DNA from: Kuschelorhynchus macadamiae | Taxonomy: Eukaryota; Arthropoda; Insecta; Coleoptera; Curculionidae | DNA length: 64,000 bases | Assembly: GCA_030620095.1 (NCBI GenBank) | Contig: JAUTXW010001345.1 | Span: 323,001-387,000, forward strand | Reading direction: 5' to 3' | Shown: piece after piece, positions 48,656 through 60,236 of the stretch | Numbering within the stretch: position 1 is the stretch's first letter | How the letters are laid out: each line of letters begins with the position of its first letter | The notes under the pieces: model-generated | Told to the model about the DNA's origin: nothing | Databases searched by the model: none | Seen by the model: only the letters and a program-made list of their open reading frames with translations | Program-made: the position numbers and the translations under genes

Positions 48656-50858
48656 ATTTTACAATAAAAAGAACGTATAATGTTGCTAAATGTGTAACTG
48701 TCACTGTCACTTATAAACAAATATTTTGTTTGTTGGTATCGATCTACTTCACAGCCACCTAAGCTAAATTATAAGCTTTAGAATAATGTTTTTATTTCTG
48801 AATGATAAAATCGCAGATATTTCGAAAACTATTGTATTTGGGTATAGGACATGTTATACAAAAAATATGCAGAATTTTCATAGGATTTAATTTAGCGTAT
48901 AATATACAGGGTGTTCCATTTAAAAAAATATAACTTTTATCTGTGGGTGATTTCGGCAACATCCTGTATATATAAAAATGTATGCTGCAAATAGCTTATT
49001 GTTTTTTGTGAAACTTTTATATTTGACGTTTTTCTACCAAACGTCAAATAAAAAAGTTAGAGGGGGGGGACATTATAAATGATCACCCTGTACCTAATAT
49101 CAGTTTTTTCTTCTGTTGATTTTCTTTTTAATTTTGTGGAATTTAGTGTAGTAACATTGATATTGACATTAAATTATTCATTGATAATAACGTAGTTTTT
49201 TCTGGAAATTACGAATCTGGAAAAAAAACTGCACCTTTCCATTTAACATTTAAAAGTTACCCCCCACCCCTAAAAGTGGAAAGGGTTAAAACATTAGTTA
49301 CTCCGTCAAAAAATGTCCCCCAACGACCCATTGCATCCCTAGAAATTTCATTTATTTTCAATCAGCCGTTTTCTCAATATCGCTTTGTAACACTTTAAAA
49401 GGACCACCCTGTATAAATTGGCCAGGGATTGAAAAGTATAAACACGCGATTGCTTATCTCGGAATCAATTGAAATATTGTGTGGGACACGTGAATCAAAT
49501 CCTTTAACTCTATTTAAATGGGGTTATTAGTTTGCATTTTTAAAGAGGTCGAGATTATTGAGAGAACCTCGCTTGTCTCTGACGTTATATTTGCTTGATC
49601 AGGCAGTTATCCAAGAAGAAAATTACTTCTTAGTCTGAGAGGTTTATAAAAATTACTTCTCGAAAAAATAACTCTAGTTTTGTTTGAATATATAAACGGA
49701 TTTTTTAACCATATTTTTTTAATTTAAAAGTTTTTTTTTTAAGAATGTGTTGGCCAAGTTAACATTTTATCTCCATATTCTACAGCCATTCATTCAATGT
49801 TAAACTTTGCCTTATTGATTTTTTTATCAAAGTTTTAATAAGTTTTAAAACTTATGTTTAATATATTTTTTACCATTACAATGCTTCTCTTTTACGAGGA
49901 AAGGAAAAAGAAAACTATTTTTTTTAGTGAATTCAAAAAAATTATATCAAGTCCATAACTGTTGCTTATTTAGTAAATAGCTTGCCTCTTAATTAACAAC
50001 AACGCCTTTACAACAAGGACATTACTGTGTTTTATATTAAGAGCCATTCATTTAGTTAATTTCACACAATTTACCATAATACCACCTTGTGACAGGGCCT
50101 CGTTCAAGACAAACCTATTTCATTGTTACATTGCGAGCAATAACACTTTTGTATTTATCTTGCTTTTAGCGAACACGCAAATCATGTCCCATCTATTTCT
50201 GAAAATTTATTATTAAAATCGACATAATAATCCGGAAAAACTAACTTACATATTCTTTTTTAAACCGCAAACAATTTACCAGTCTGAATCATATATAAAT
50301 TGGCCAGGGATTGAAAAGCACAAACTCGCGATTGCTTATCTTGGAATCAATTGAAATATTGTGTGTGATTTGCAATACGCGAATCAAATTCTTTAAGGCT
50401 ATTTAAATGAGGTTATTAGCTTGCATTTTTAAAGAGGTCGAGATTATTGAGAGAACATCGCCTGTCGCTGACGTTATATTTGCTTGATCAGATAGCTATC
50501 GCAGAAGAAAATTACTTTTAAATCTAAGATGATGAAAAAATAAGTCTAGTTTTATTTAAATTTATAACAGACTTTTTTACAGATAAAGGGCTTTTTTAAG
50601 ACTATGTTAGTCAGGTTAGCACTTTATCTCCATATTCTGCAGCCATTCGTTCACTGATAAACTTTTCCCGATTGATTATCTTATTAAAATTGTATAAAGT
50701 TGCAACTGTTGCAAGGTTTATGTTTACCATAACAATACTTCTTTTTTAAGAGGAAAGGGAAAAGAAAACTATTTTTTCAGTGAGTTCAAACACGGTGCTA
50801 TGATTAAATACATAACTTTTGCTTATTTAGTAAAGAGCTTATCGCTTAATTAACAACA

Positions 50859-53463
50859 GGGGCGTGCAGTCCATGGAAGCAAGGGAAGCAGTGCTTCCCA
50901 AAAAAAAATTACAAAACATCTTCTAAAATGCAATTTTTGAAATAGGAAACCATTAACTTAGTTTATATTAAAAATGCTAAAATATTATCTTAATTATCAA
51001 GCCCATAATAAATGCGGCCTTGACTCCGACCCAGCCACAATAGAATATCGAATAGAACCTATACGGGCCGCTAGCTTCTCTGCAGCCAAGTCCTGTATGC
51101 TTGATTTCCTGTGAATCGAGCCAGAGGTTATTGAAATTTCCACCGGCTGTTTGCAACTTTTGCATTTCAGTCGCGTGCTTTAAGTGGTGGCGGAAGCTAT
51201 CGTTGGAGTAGGTTCTTTGTTTGAACGGCTATCCGTGTGTTGTGTGATACGTACGTCGCGTCGTGCATAGTGCGATATGGAAGACAATAATACGCACGTG
51301 GATGTGCAAGTACCGTCAACTTTGGCTTCGGTAATAACGTTTAAAATGTTGGAGAGTTTATTAAGAAGAGTGTGTGTGAATGTGTGGTGTGTGTCTTAAT
51401 AATAAAGGGATTTTCAATATTAAACTTCGCTGATAAGCTTCAAATAATTTCCAAAGGAAGGGCAAAACCGCCTATGAAAAATTTAACCCAAAAATTAAAA
51501 ACTGTAATAGACATTTTTATCCGGAAAAACAATACGAACGATTTAAATGGCTAACAGGGTGTGAAAATATAAGTAAATTATTTTGTGGGCCATGTTTACT
51601 TTTTGAAAATAAAAAAGCTCTCTGGAATAAACTGTTTTTTCCGATTTAAACAATTTCCATAAAGCTGTAAAAAGACCCATTATGTCTAAAGCGCATTTAC
51701 AAGCCGTCATAAAAGAAAAAGTCTTCGGCAAAACCAGAATTGATTACGCCCTTAATAATCAGTTGGAAATTAGTCACCGCCAACACAATAAACTAGTCGA
51801 TAAAAATAGGCAAATATTAAGAAGACTTATCGATGTTGTTTGCTTTCTCGGACAGCACGAATTGGGACTTAGAGGTCATGACGAACCAAGGGTTTCTTCA
51901 AATAGAGGAAATTTTCAAGATTTACTTAGTTTAACGGCTAAATATGATGATCGCTTAGAAAATCATTTAGAGCAGTCTAGCGTTTTTCGCGGAACGTCGA
52001 ATCGAATCCAGAATGATTTAATTTCCGCTGTTGCAACCATTATTCTAAAAAGAATTAAGCAGGAGATTGGCGAGGCTCGGTTCATTGCTATTGTTCTGGA
52101 CGAAACAACTGATATTACTAATTTTAGCCAATTATCTACAGTAACACGCTACGTTAAAACAGACGGAAGTATTCAAGAGCGATTTTTAGGTTTTAAGAAT
52201 GTGTCCGAAAATCGTACAGCAGAAGCATTATATACCGTAGTTTATAACGTTATCAAAGAAATTAATGGAGAGAAAAAAATAGTTGCTCAAAGCTATGATG
52301 GAGCTGCAGTGATGGCAGGACAATTAGGGGGTCTGCAAGCTAAAGTTCGAGAAACTTTCCCAAGTGCTGTGTTTGTCTATTGTTTGCTCATAAATTAAAT
52401 TTAGTTTTATCCCAGACCATCAATCACACTAAAAAGTGTAAAGTATTTTTCGTTACTTTAAGTGGCATGGCTGCTTTTTTTTCCAAGTCAACAAAACGTA
52501 CACAAGCTTTGGACTCTATTGTCCACAAACGATTGCCCAAAGTACTAGGTGGAATTATATTGGAAGACTTGTGTTAACAGTATCTGAAAATCGTGAATCA
52601 CTGATTGAACTATTTGAGAATATAATAGAAAATAATGAAACGTTGTACTCAGAAGCAATAAATAGTTCGAGGGGGTTTTTGGACTGTTTGAAACGAGATT
52701 TTAATTTTATTTATTTGTTGAACATATTTTCAGAAATATTTCCATTCTCGGATAATGTTTTTAATATATTACAAACTAAAACAAATGATATTGCTTTTTG
52801 CTTAAAAAAGGTGGATGATTTTAAGTCCATGTTAAGCCGAAAAAGAGATGACTTTGACCTATTTTGGGAGAAAACGATAACGTTAAATGTAGAGCCACAA
52901 GCCAAGCGTCTTCGAACAGACAAAGTGGGAGATGTTCAAACATCATACAGACGCCTCATTTATGAAATAATCGATTAAATTCAGCAACAAATAAACTATA
53001 GGTTTAAAGGTTTAAATGATTTTAAATTCCTCGAGCTCTGCGATTTTGATGCATTTGAAGGAAAAGCTTTTCCAGAAGATGCGTTTAAATCTCTTCTACA
53101 CTAAGGAACTAATGCAATTTTTAAAAGACAAGGAGTTGGAAGATGCCTACACCGAAGTGTCGAAATTGTGTGAATTAGTATTGACAATACCCAAGTTCAT
53201 CAGTAGAACGCAATTTTTCAACACTTAAACGTATAAAATATTTCGTGAGAAATTCAACGGGGCAGGAGAGACTTTCGCATACATCGTTATTCTCCACTGA
53301 AAATAAACTTTTTAAAAATATGTCGGAGAATTGACGTTTTTATGATGACGTCATTGACGAATTTGCAAAAAATGATCGAAGAATCGAATTACATTAGAAA
53401 TAGGTAAGTTTCTAAAAATTGCTTCCCTTTCTTAAAATTTCCCCGCACGCCCCTGATTAACAA
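50859..53463 (+). mobile_element. hAT element copy B with perfect target duplication
   Basis: The element spans 50867-53455 (2,589 bases) between perfect 8-bp duplications ATTAACAA (50859-50866 and 53456-53463). Termini CAGGGGCGTGC and GCACGCCCCTG are exact inverted repeats of 11 bases. The corresponding empty site TTAATTAACAACAACGCC survives in array unit U1 near 50000. AGGGAAGCA near the left end and GCTTCCCT near the right end extend the symmetry. Confidence 0.96.
51284..53396 (+). pseudogene. hAT transposase (ZMYM1-like, TTF zinc finger and DUF4371 type), copy B
   Basis: Plus-strand gene of the hAT group whose products resemble ZMYM1 and DUF4371 proteins. In order: leader from MEDNNTHVDVQVPSTLAS (51284); a TTF/BED-like zinc-binding segment with FKWLTGCENISKLFCGPCLL and a distal His pair (51540-51700); RLIDVVCFLGQHELGLRGHD; the RNase-H core with AIVLDETTDITNFS (first Asp, near 52090), AQSYDGAAVMAGQLGG (near 52290) and FAHKLNLVLSQT (52380); then VEPQAKRLRTDKVGD and the C-terminal dimerisation region KLCELVLTIP (near 53165). 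Breaks: stops after the leader, frameshifts near 52390 and 52570, and stop/deletion near 52976-53105. Nearly all domains remain readable. Confidence 0.87.
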
Positions 53464-54660
53464 GAACGGCTATAAACCATTACTATGTTTCATTTTAAGA
53501 GTTATTCATTTAGATAATTTCACACAATTTACCACAATATCACCTTGTGACAGGGCCTCGTTCAAGACAAACCTATTTCATTGTATTTATTTGTATTTAT
53601 ATTGCTTTTAGCGAACACGCAAATCATGTCCCATCTATTTCTGAAAATTTATTATTAAAACCGATATAATAATCCCGAAAAACTAACTTATATATTCTTT
53701 TTTAAACCGCAAACAATTTACCAGTCTGATTCATATATAAATTGGCCAGGGATTGAAAAGTACAAACACGCGATTGCTTATCTTGGAATCAATTGAAATA
53801 TTGTGTGGGATTTGCAACACGCGAATCAAATTTTTTAAGGCTATTTAAATGAGATTATTAGCTCGCATTTTTAAACAGGTTGAGATTATTGAGATAACAT
53901 CGTCTGTCGCTGACGTTATATTTGCTTGATCAGGCAGTTATCCAAGAAGAAAATTACTTTTAGGTCTAAGATGATTATAAACATGTTTTGTCTGCTGGAA
54001 AAAATAAGTCTAGTTTTATTTGAAATTTTAAACGGATTTTTTTAGCGAGATTTCTTTAACCTAAATGATTTTTTTAAGAGTATGTTGGCCAGGTTATCAC
54101 TTTATCTCCATATTCTGCAACCATTCGCTCACTGATAAACTTTTCCCGATTGATATTCTAATCAAAGACGATTATAAAAATTCGTTTTGTCTGCTGGAAA
54201 AAATAAGTCTAGTTTTGCTTGAACTAATAAAAGTATTTTTGATCGATATTTTTTAAAATTAAAAGTTTTATGTTTTATCAATGTGTCAATCGGAGTAGCA
54301 CTCTATCTCCGTATGCTGCAGCTATTCGTTCATTGATTGATTGAAACTTTGCTCGATTGATTTTCTTATGAAAAAGTTGCAAGATTTAAGTTGAAGGTCT
54401 GTTATTTAAAAAAAAATATGTTTTGGTAAATATAGTACCTCCCTGTATACAGTATGTGTACATCAATAATTTTCTGAAGTTGAAGGATGTATAAAAACAA
54501 AATTGGCGTGTTTTGCCATTCTCTAAACATATCAATAACTTCAGGATCACGTTGTGTCATGGGAAAAGTTCTATACACAAAAGAATAAAACACATTTGGC
54601 GTTTTTTACAGATTCTTCCTCTAAAGTAATCTTACATAAAAAATTGCTTTAATATACAAA
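53464..54660. other. Array units U3 and partial U4, then AT-rich flank
   Basis: Non-coding array sequence to about 54385; see the array entry. Nothing is recognised in 54386-54660. Confidence 0.6.
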
Positions 54661-54666
54661 AAAATC

Positions 54667-54668
<2 letters not shown>

Positions 54669-54722
<54 letters not shown>
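54669..54722. repeat. (AT)n microsatellite
   Basis: About 54 bases of TA repeat followed by a run of T. Confidence 0.95.
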
Positions 54723-54731
<9 letters not shown>

Positions 54732-54809
54732 TTTTTGTTAAACATTTCTATTGGGCGCCAGTTTGTTCCACCAATCGGAATCGTACCAAGATTTTACAAA
54801 AAAAATTTT

Positions 54810-56110
54810 TTTTTTGGCTTTTTCGCAACTAAATAAAAATATTTAACTTTAATTGAAGCAAATATTTAATATAATTACATACCTCAACATGTAGACTAGT
54901 CTATCTACGGAATGTTTTGATACATAATATAAACAATATTATTTAAGCAAGCATAAGAAATTATATCATTTACTTTAAGTTTTTATAGACACATGGTAGT
55001 TGTACAAATACTTTCATCCTATCGGGATTCATCTGTGCGCCGATCATAAGAGAGAAACGTTAAATTAAATAATAGAAAAGAATTGATTTCAAAATTTTAA
55101 AATTTGTCTATTTGTTTGACATGTAACCTAGATATGAAAAAATGATAGTTTGCAGCCATCTTTAATGTTATTTTTAAATGTGTTCAGATTATTTGTTGCG
55201 TTTAGATTGACAAACAAAAATCTTTTTTGTCTTTTTCGCAACTGAATTAAAATATTTAACTTTAAATTAATTGAAGCAAATATTTAATATAATTACATAC
55301 CCAACATGTAGACTAGTCTGTCTACGGAATGTTTCGATACATAATATAAACAATATTATTTAAGCAAGCATAAGAAATTATATCATTTACCTTAAGTTTT
55401 TATAGACACATAGTAGTTGTACAAATACTTTCATCCTATCGGGGTTCATCAGTGCGCCGATCGGAAGAGAGAAACATTAAATTAAATAACAGAAAAGAAT
55501 TGATTTCAAAATTTTAAAATTTGTCAATTTGTTTGACATGTAACCTAGATATGAAAAAATGATAGTTTGCAGCCATCTTTAATGTTATTTTTAAATGTGT
55601 TCAGAATATTTGTTGCGTTTAGATTGACTATTATTTAATTTAATGTTTCTCTCTTACGATCGGCGCACTGATGGGTTCCGATAGGATGAAAGTATTTGTA
55701 CTACTACCATGTGTGTATAAAAACTTAAGGTAAACTTAAGGTAAATGATATAATTTCTTGTGGTTGCTTAAATAATATTGTTTATATTATGTATGAAAAC
55801 ATTCCGTAGACAGACGAGTCTACATGTTGAGGTATGTAATTATATTAAATATTTGCTTTAATTAATTTAAAGTTAATTAATTAAATTAAATTAATTAAAT
55901 TAATTAAATTAATTAAATTAATTAAATTAATTAAATTAATTAAATTAATTAAATTAATTAAATTAATTAAATTAATTAAATTAATTAAATTAATATTAAA
56001 TATTTGCTTTAATTCATTTAAAGTTAAATATTTTTATTCAGTTGCGAAAAAGCCAAAAAAGATTTTTGTTTGTCAATCTAAACGCAACAAATAATCTGGA
56101 CACATTTAAA
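54810..56110. repeat. Direct and inverted repeat complex
   Basis: Two direct units of about 410 bases start at TTTTTCGCAACTAAATAAAA (near 54820) and TTTTTCGCAACTGAATTAAA (near 55232). A third, inverted unit covers 55629-56110 and ends GCGAAAAAGCC. Shared blocks include TACTTTCATCCTATCGGG, GACATGTAACCTAGATATGA and AACATGTAGACTAGTCT. The inverted unit contains the minisatellite at 55873-55993. No coding capacity. Confidence 0.88.
55873..55993. repeat. Nine-base minisatellite TTAATTAAA
   Basis: About 13 near-perfect tandem copies of TTAATTAAA inside the inverted unit, at the place where the direct units carry a single ATTAATTTAAAG-like stretch. It is a local expansion of an existing motif. Confidence 0.92.
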
Positions 56111-57270
56111 AAAAGATTTTACAAGTTTCTACATATGCCACACTTTCATTTTTGGGCACACTCTAATATAAATAAGTAGTTTTTACACTCATTTTTTAAG
56201 ACAGCCATTTTCTTCCGTCATGTTAAATTTTCACTAAAACCATGTATCACATTCAATTTTGCTGCAAGATATATTAATGTTAATGTTAATTTTGTACCAC
56301 AATTTTATCAGTTTACCTCTATATCACACTTAATGGATGCGCAAAATTTGAAATTGATCTTATAATTTGCTTTTCCGACTGATTTAAATAATTTGTTAGG
56401 CCACCATTTTGTTTTGCTCTCTTGGATTCGCACCAAAATATTACAGGTTATTTCCTATCTAACACTTGATTTTTATACAAAATTTGAGGGAAATTGAATA
56501 ATTTGTTTTTTAATAATAATTTTTTTATCATTTCACTAGGCTGCTATTTTGTTTCACTATTTTAGATTTTTACCAAAGTTTTAACAGGCTATTCCGACAT
56601 AAACCTTAATTTTTGACCTAAATATGAAGTCAGTCGAGTAAGTAGACAGACAGGCAGACAAGATATGTAAAAGCTGAAATGTTTTCGCGATTACATACAT
56701 TTAATTTGGCCGCCATTTTCTTCCGCCATCTTGAATTCATACCATAGTTTATCTCTATACCACAATTAATTCTTGCACAATCAAATTTTGTGCAAGAATT
56801 AATTGTGGTATAGAGATAATCAATCTAGTTTTGTCGTTTTCTTTTCAGGCTGAATTTTGAAATATTTTATTGAGCCGTCATTTTATTTCGCCTTCCTGGA
56901 TTCCTACCAACATTATACTAGTCAGTCATTACATAATACATGATTTTTTGCAAAATTGAAGAAAAATTGTATAAATTGTTTTTTAGTAATACTATTTTTA
57001 ACATTTGACTAGGCCGCCATTTTGTTTTGCCATATCGAATTTTTGCCAAAATGTTACCAGGTCATATCCGTACGACTTTTAATTTTTGACAAAAATTAGA
57101 AGTCAATCAGGTAAGTAAATTTAGAACTATGCCGCGAATAGGCCGACAGACAGGCAGAGAAACCGACGGAGTTGAGAAAACATGTTTTCCGGTATCTAGG
57201 AACCCAGAAGCGTAAAGATCTGAAAAACTCTTTTCACGATTACGCCTCCGTTTTATGAGGGAAATAAAAA
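56110..57270 (-). repeat. Repeat array with AAAATGGCGGC cores, copy 1
   Basis: On the minus strand the unit begins at TTTCCCTCATAAAACGGAGG (57268), then GCGTAATCGTGAAAA, CAGATCTTTACG, AACATGTTTTCTCAACTCCG and CTGCCTGTCTGTCGG. It continues as diverged monomers centred on AAAATGGCGGC at about 57015, 56874, 56711, 56541, 56403 and 56203 (spacing 140-200 bases). The order and head sequence match copy 2 at 62650. Confidence 0.82.
56750..56818. repeat. Perfect 31-base palindrome with 7-base loop
   Basis: Left arm 56750-56780 and right arm 56788-56818 are exact reverse complements; the arm contains CACAATTAATTCTTGCACAA and the loop is TCAAATT. It lies within repeat array copy 1 and probably arose by local inversion duplication of a monomer segment. 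Confidence 0.93.
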
Positions 57271-57780
57271 AATATCTATTTTAAATGGACTGTTTTATGT
57301 CTTAGGGCAACCCTGTAAAGTGAAAAAATAATGTATATACAAAGAGATCGTGACGTGCATTTTTTAACTAACCGCCTTAAAACAAAAACAAAATTAATCT
57401 TTTTTTGGGTTTTTTCATATCCGTGGTATGTATAGTGCGAAAAATCTATTTACATACAAAAAAATAAAAAAAAATACGTGTTTCGTGTTTCTTAAAACCT
57501 CTAAATGCGTTTGAAATAATTCTTTTTTCGTTTTCAGGGGACTGTTTTAGGTCCCTAGGTGTACTCTGTATAGTGCAAAAAATTGTTATTACATACAAAA
57601 TATTAAAATAAATTTGACTAGTTGAAAAAATATTTTTGTATACAAAAAGTTAAACACGTCGTGTTTTACGGACTTTTTTACTTTGTGAAACTTTTAATAA
57701 TTACTTTTAATCCCTAAGAGCCAAAGTCCGAATTTTATTGTTTAATATGAAACATTCTAACATATCAATTTTTGTTCTTC
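57271..57780. other. Spacer with a loose tandem motif
   Basis: TATAGTGC.AAAAAT...TACATACAAAA recurs near 57433 and 57570, with a weaker copy near 57315. No genes. Confidence 0.45.
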
Positions 57781-60236
57781 AATATACAGGGGCGTGCGGT
57801 GAAATTTTAAGAAAGGGAAGCAATTTTTAGGAACTTACCTATTTGTAAAGTAATTCGATTCTTCGATCATTTTTTGCAAATTCGTCAATGACGTCATCAT
57901 AAAAACGTCGATGCGCCGACATATTTTGGAGAAGTTTGTTTTCAATGGACAACAGCGATGTATCCGAAAGTCTCTCCTGCCCCGTTGAATTTCTCACGAA
58001 ATTTTTTATACGTTTAAGTTTTGAAAAATTGCGTTCTACTGATGAACTTGTGGCAGGTATTGTCAATACTAATTCACACAATTTCGACACTTCGGTGTAG
58101 GCATCTTCCAGCTCCTTTTTTTTAAATTGCATTAGTTCCTTAGCGTTATTTTTTGCGCCAATGTCATCAGTTTCGTAATTGCAGAGCTCGAGGAATTTAA
58201 AATCATTTAAACCGTTAAATCTATAGTTTATTTGTTGCTGAATTTGATCGATTATTTCATGAAAGAGGCGTCTGTATGATGTTTGAACATCTCCGACCTT
58301 GTCTGTTCGAAGACGCTTGGCTTGTGGCTCTACATTTAACGTCATCGTTTTCTTCCGAAATAGGTCAAAGTCATCTCTTTTTTGGCTTAACATGGACTTA
58401 AAATCATCCACCTTTTTTAGGCAAAACAATATCATTTGTTTTAGTTTGTAATATATTAAAAACATTGTCCGAGAATGGAAATATTTCTGAAAAAATGTTC
58501 AACAAATAATTAAAATTAAAATCTCGTTTCAAACAGTCCAAAAACCCCCTCAAACTATTTATTGCTTCTGAGTCCCACGTTTCATTATTTTCTATTATAT
58601 TCTCAAATAGTTCAATCGGTGATTCACGATTTTCAGATACTGTTAAGTCTTCTATTATAGTTCAACCTAGTAGGAGCTACTTTGGGCAATCGTTTGTGGA
58701 CAATGGAGTACAAAGCTTGTGTACGTTGGACTTTGAAAAAAAAGCAACCATGCCACTTAAAGTAACGAAAAATACTTTACACTCTTTAATGTGATTGATG
58801 GACTGGGATAAAACTAAATTTAATTTATGAGCAAAACAATGGACAAACAGCACTTGGGAAAGTGTCTCGAACTTTAGCTTGCAGAATTCCTAGTTCTCCT
58901 GCCATCACTGCAGCTCCATCATAGCTTTGAGCAACTAATTTTTTCTCTCCAATAATTTAAAGTTATAAACTACGGTATATAACGCATCTGTTGTACGATT
59001 TTCGGACACATTCTTAAAACCTAAAAATCGCTCTTGAATACTTCCGTCTATTTTAACGTAGCGTATTACTATAGATAATTGGCTAAAATTAGTGATATCA
59101 GTTGTTTCGTCCAGAACAATAACAATGAACCGCGCTTCGTCAATTTCCTGCTTAATTCTTTTTAGAATAGTGGTTGCAACAGCGGAAATTAAATCATTCT
59201 GGATTCGATTCGACGTTCCGCGAAAAAGGCTAGACTGCTCTAAATGATTTTTTAAGCAATCATCATATTTAGCCATTAAACTAAGTAAATCTTGAAAATT
59301 TCCTCAATTTGAAAAAAAACCTTGTTTCGTCATGATCTCTAAATCCCAATTCGTGCTGTCCAAGAAAACAAACAACATCGATAAGTCTTCTTAATATTGG
59401 CCTATTTTTATCGACTAGTTCATTGTGTTGGCGGTGACTAATTTCCAACTGTTTATTAAGGGTGTGTTCAATTCTGATTTTGCCGAAGACTTTTTCTTTA
59501 TGACGGCCTGCAAATGCGCTTTGGACATAATGTGTCTTTTTACAGCTTTATGGAAATTGTTTAAATCGGAAAAACCAGTTTTATTCCAGAGACCTTTTTC
59601 ATTTTCAAAAAGTAAATATGGCCAACAAAATAACTTACTTTTTCACACCCTGTTAGCCATTTAAATTGTTTGTATTGTTTTTCCGGATAAAAATGTCTAA
59701 TACAGTTTTTCATTTTTGTGGTTAAATTTTTCAAATGCGGTTTTGCCCCTTCCTTTGGAAATTATTTGAAGCTTATTAGCTTAATCAGTTTAATGTTAAA
59801 AATCCCTTTATTATTAAGACACACACCACACATTTACACACACTTTTCTTACTAAATTCTCCAACGTTTTCAACGTTATTACAAAAAAACAAAGAACCTT
59901 CTCTAACGATAGCTTCCGCCCCCACTTAAAGCACGCGACTGAAATGCAAAAATTGCAAACAGCCGGTGGAAAGTTCAATAACCTCTGGCTCGATTCACAG
60001 GAAATCAAGCATACGGGACTTGGCTGCAGAGAAGCTAGCGGCCCGCATAGGTTCTATTCGATTTCTATTGTCTCTCTCGGTCAAAGTCAAGACCGCATTT
60101 ATTATGGGCTTGATAATTAAGATAATATTTTAGCATTTTTAATATAAACTAAATTAATGGTTTCCTATTTCAAAAATTATATTTTAGAAGATGTTTTGTA
60201 ATTTGCTTCCATGGACTGCACGCCCCTGTCCATATA
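57779..60236 (-). mobile_element. hAT element copy C
   Basis: Element 57787-60228 (2,442 bases), minus-strand coding. Ends CAGGGGCGTGC and GCACGCCCCTG match copy B. Flanks TCAATATA (57779-57786) and TCCATATA (60229-60236) agree at seven of eight bases, a slightly aged 8-bp target duplication. Confidence 0.93.
57839..59990 (-). pseudogene. hAT transposase, copy C
   Basis: Same transposase as copy B. The leader (TLENLVRKVCVNVWCVS) lies near 59820-59880, the zinc-binding segment near 59520-59760 in broken frames, and VLDETTDITNFSQLSIVIRY near 59080-59130. The final open frame 57839-58465 (208 codons) keeps the whole C-terminal region: VEPQAKRLRTDKVGDVQTSY, ETDDIGAKNNAKELMQFKKK, and the hAT dimerisation motif LTIPATSSSVERNFSKLKRI with RLSDTSLLSIENKLLQNMSA. 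Relative to copy A it lacks a short CNFDAFKGKTFPEDAFKSLL segment. Lesions are many in the N-terminal half but few in the C-terminal half. Confidence 0.86.

Larger units (their letters stand above)
46960..49090. mobile_element. Nested palindromic mariner element inside the outer mariner
   Basis: Left end CGCGGTGATCATTTATAATG (46960, ancestral CAGGGTGATC) and right end CATTATAAATGATCACCCTG (to 49090), both flanked by TA. The empty site ATCATGTACCTAATATCAG is kept at 46803-46825. The arms are far longer than normal inverted repeats: 46960-47400 is mirrored by 48640-49090, and homology continues through the first part of the transposase to about 48455. The middle holds the transposase (47348-48411, plus). 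A second CAGGGTGTT-type pair lies within each arm (47081-47140 and 48907-48966). Confidence 0.88.
44532..49411. mobile_element. Outer mariner element, composite, inserted in array unit U1
   Basis: Left end CAGGGTGGTCCTTTTAAAGT at 44532 (duplicate at 44814) and right end ACTTTAAAAGGACCACCCTG ending at 49411, each flanked by TA. Inverted repeats extend about 200-270 bases, including GGGACATTTTTTGGCGGAGT on the left and its mirror near 49305. The empty site CATATATAAATTGG survives in U2 (about 50290) and U3 (about 53730), proving insertion at the TA. The interior holds a broken minus-strand transposase (45130-46330), a partial second copy of its own end (46795-46957), and the nested element at 46960-49090. 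Confidence 0.9.
44310..54385. repeat. Tandem array of about 0.8-kb units interrupted by transposons
   Basis: Unit U1 runs 44375-44531 and resumes at 49412 up to about 50045. U2 runs 50046-50866 and resumes at 53464. U3 starts at about 53504, and a partial fourth unit lies at 54190-54385. A U0 tail precedes at 44310-44374. Shared blocks include TTTCACACAATTTACCA, TGTGACAGGGCCTC, AAACCGCAAACAATTTACCA, AAATTGGCCAGGGATTGAAA, CTGACGTTATATTTGCTTGA and TATCTCCATATTCTGCA. Without insertions the units are about 790-870 bases. No coding sequence belongs to the array itself. Confidence 0.88.

Noticed and set aside
44310..54385. CRISPR-like or phage-type array
   Set aside because: Units are about 0.8 kb, non-coding and interrupted by eukaryotic transposons; nothing fits a CRISPR layout.
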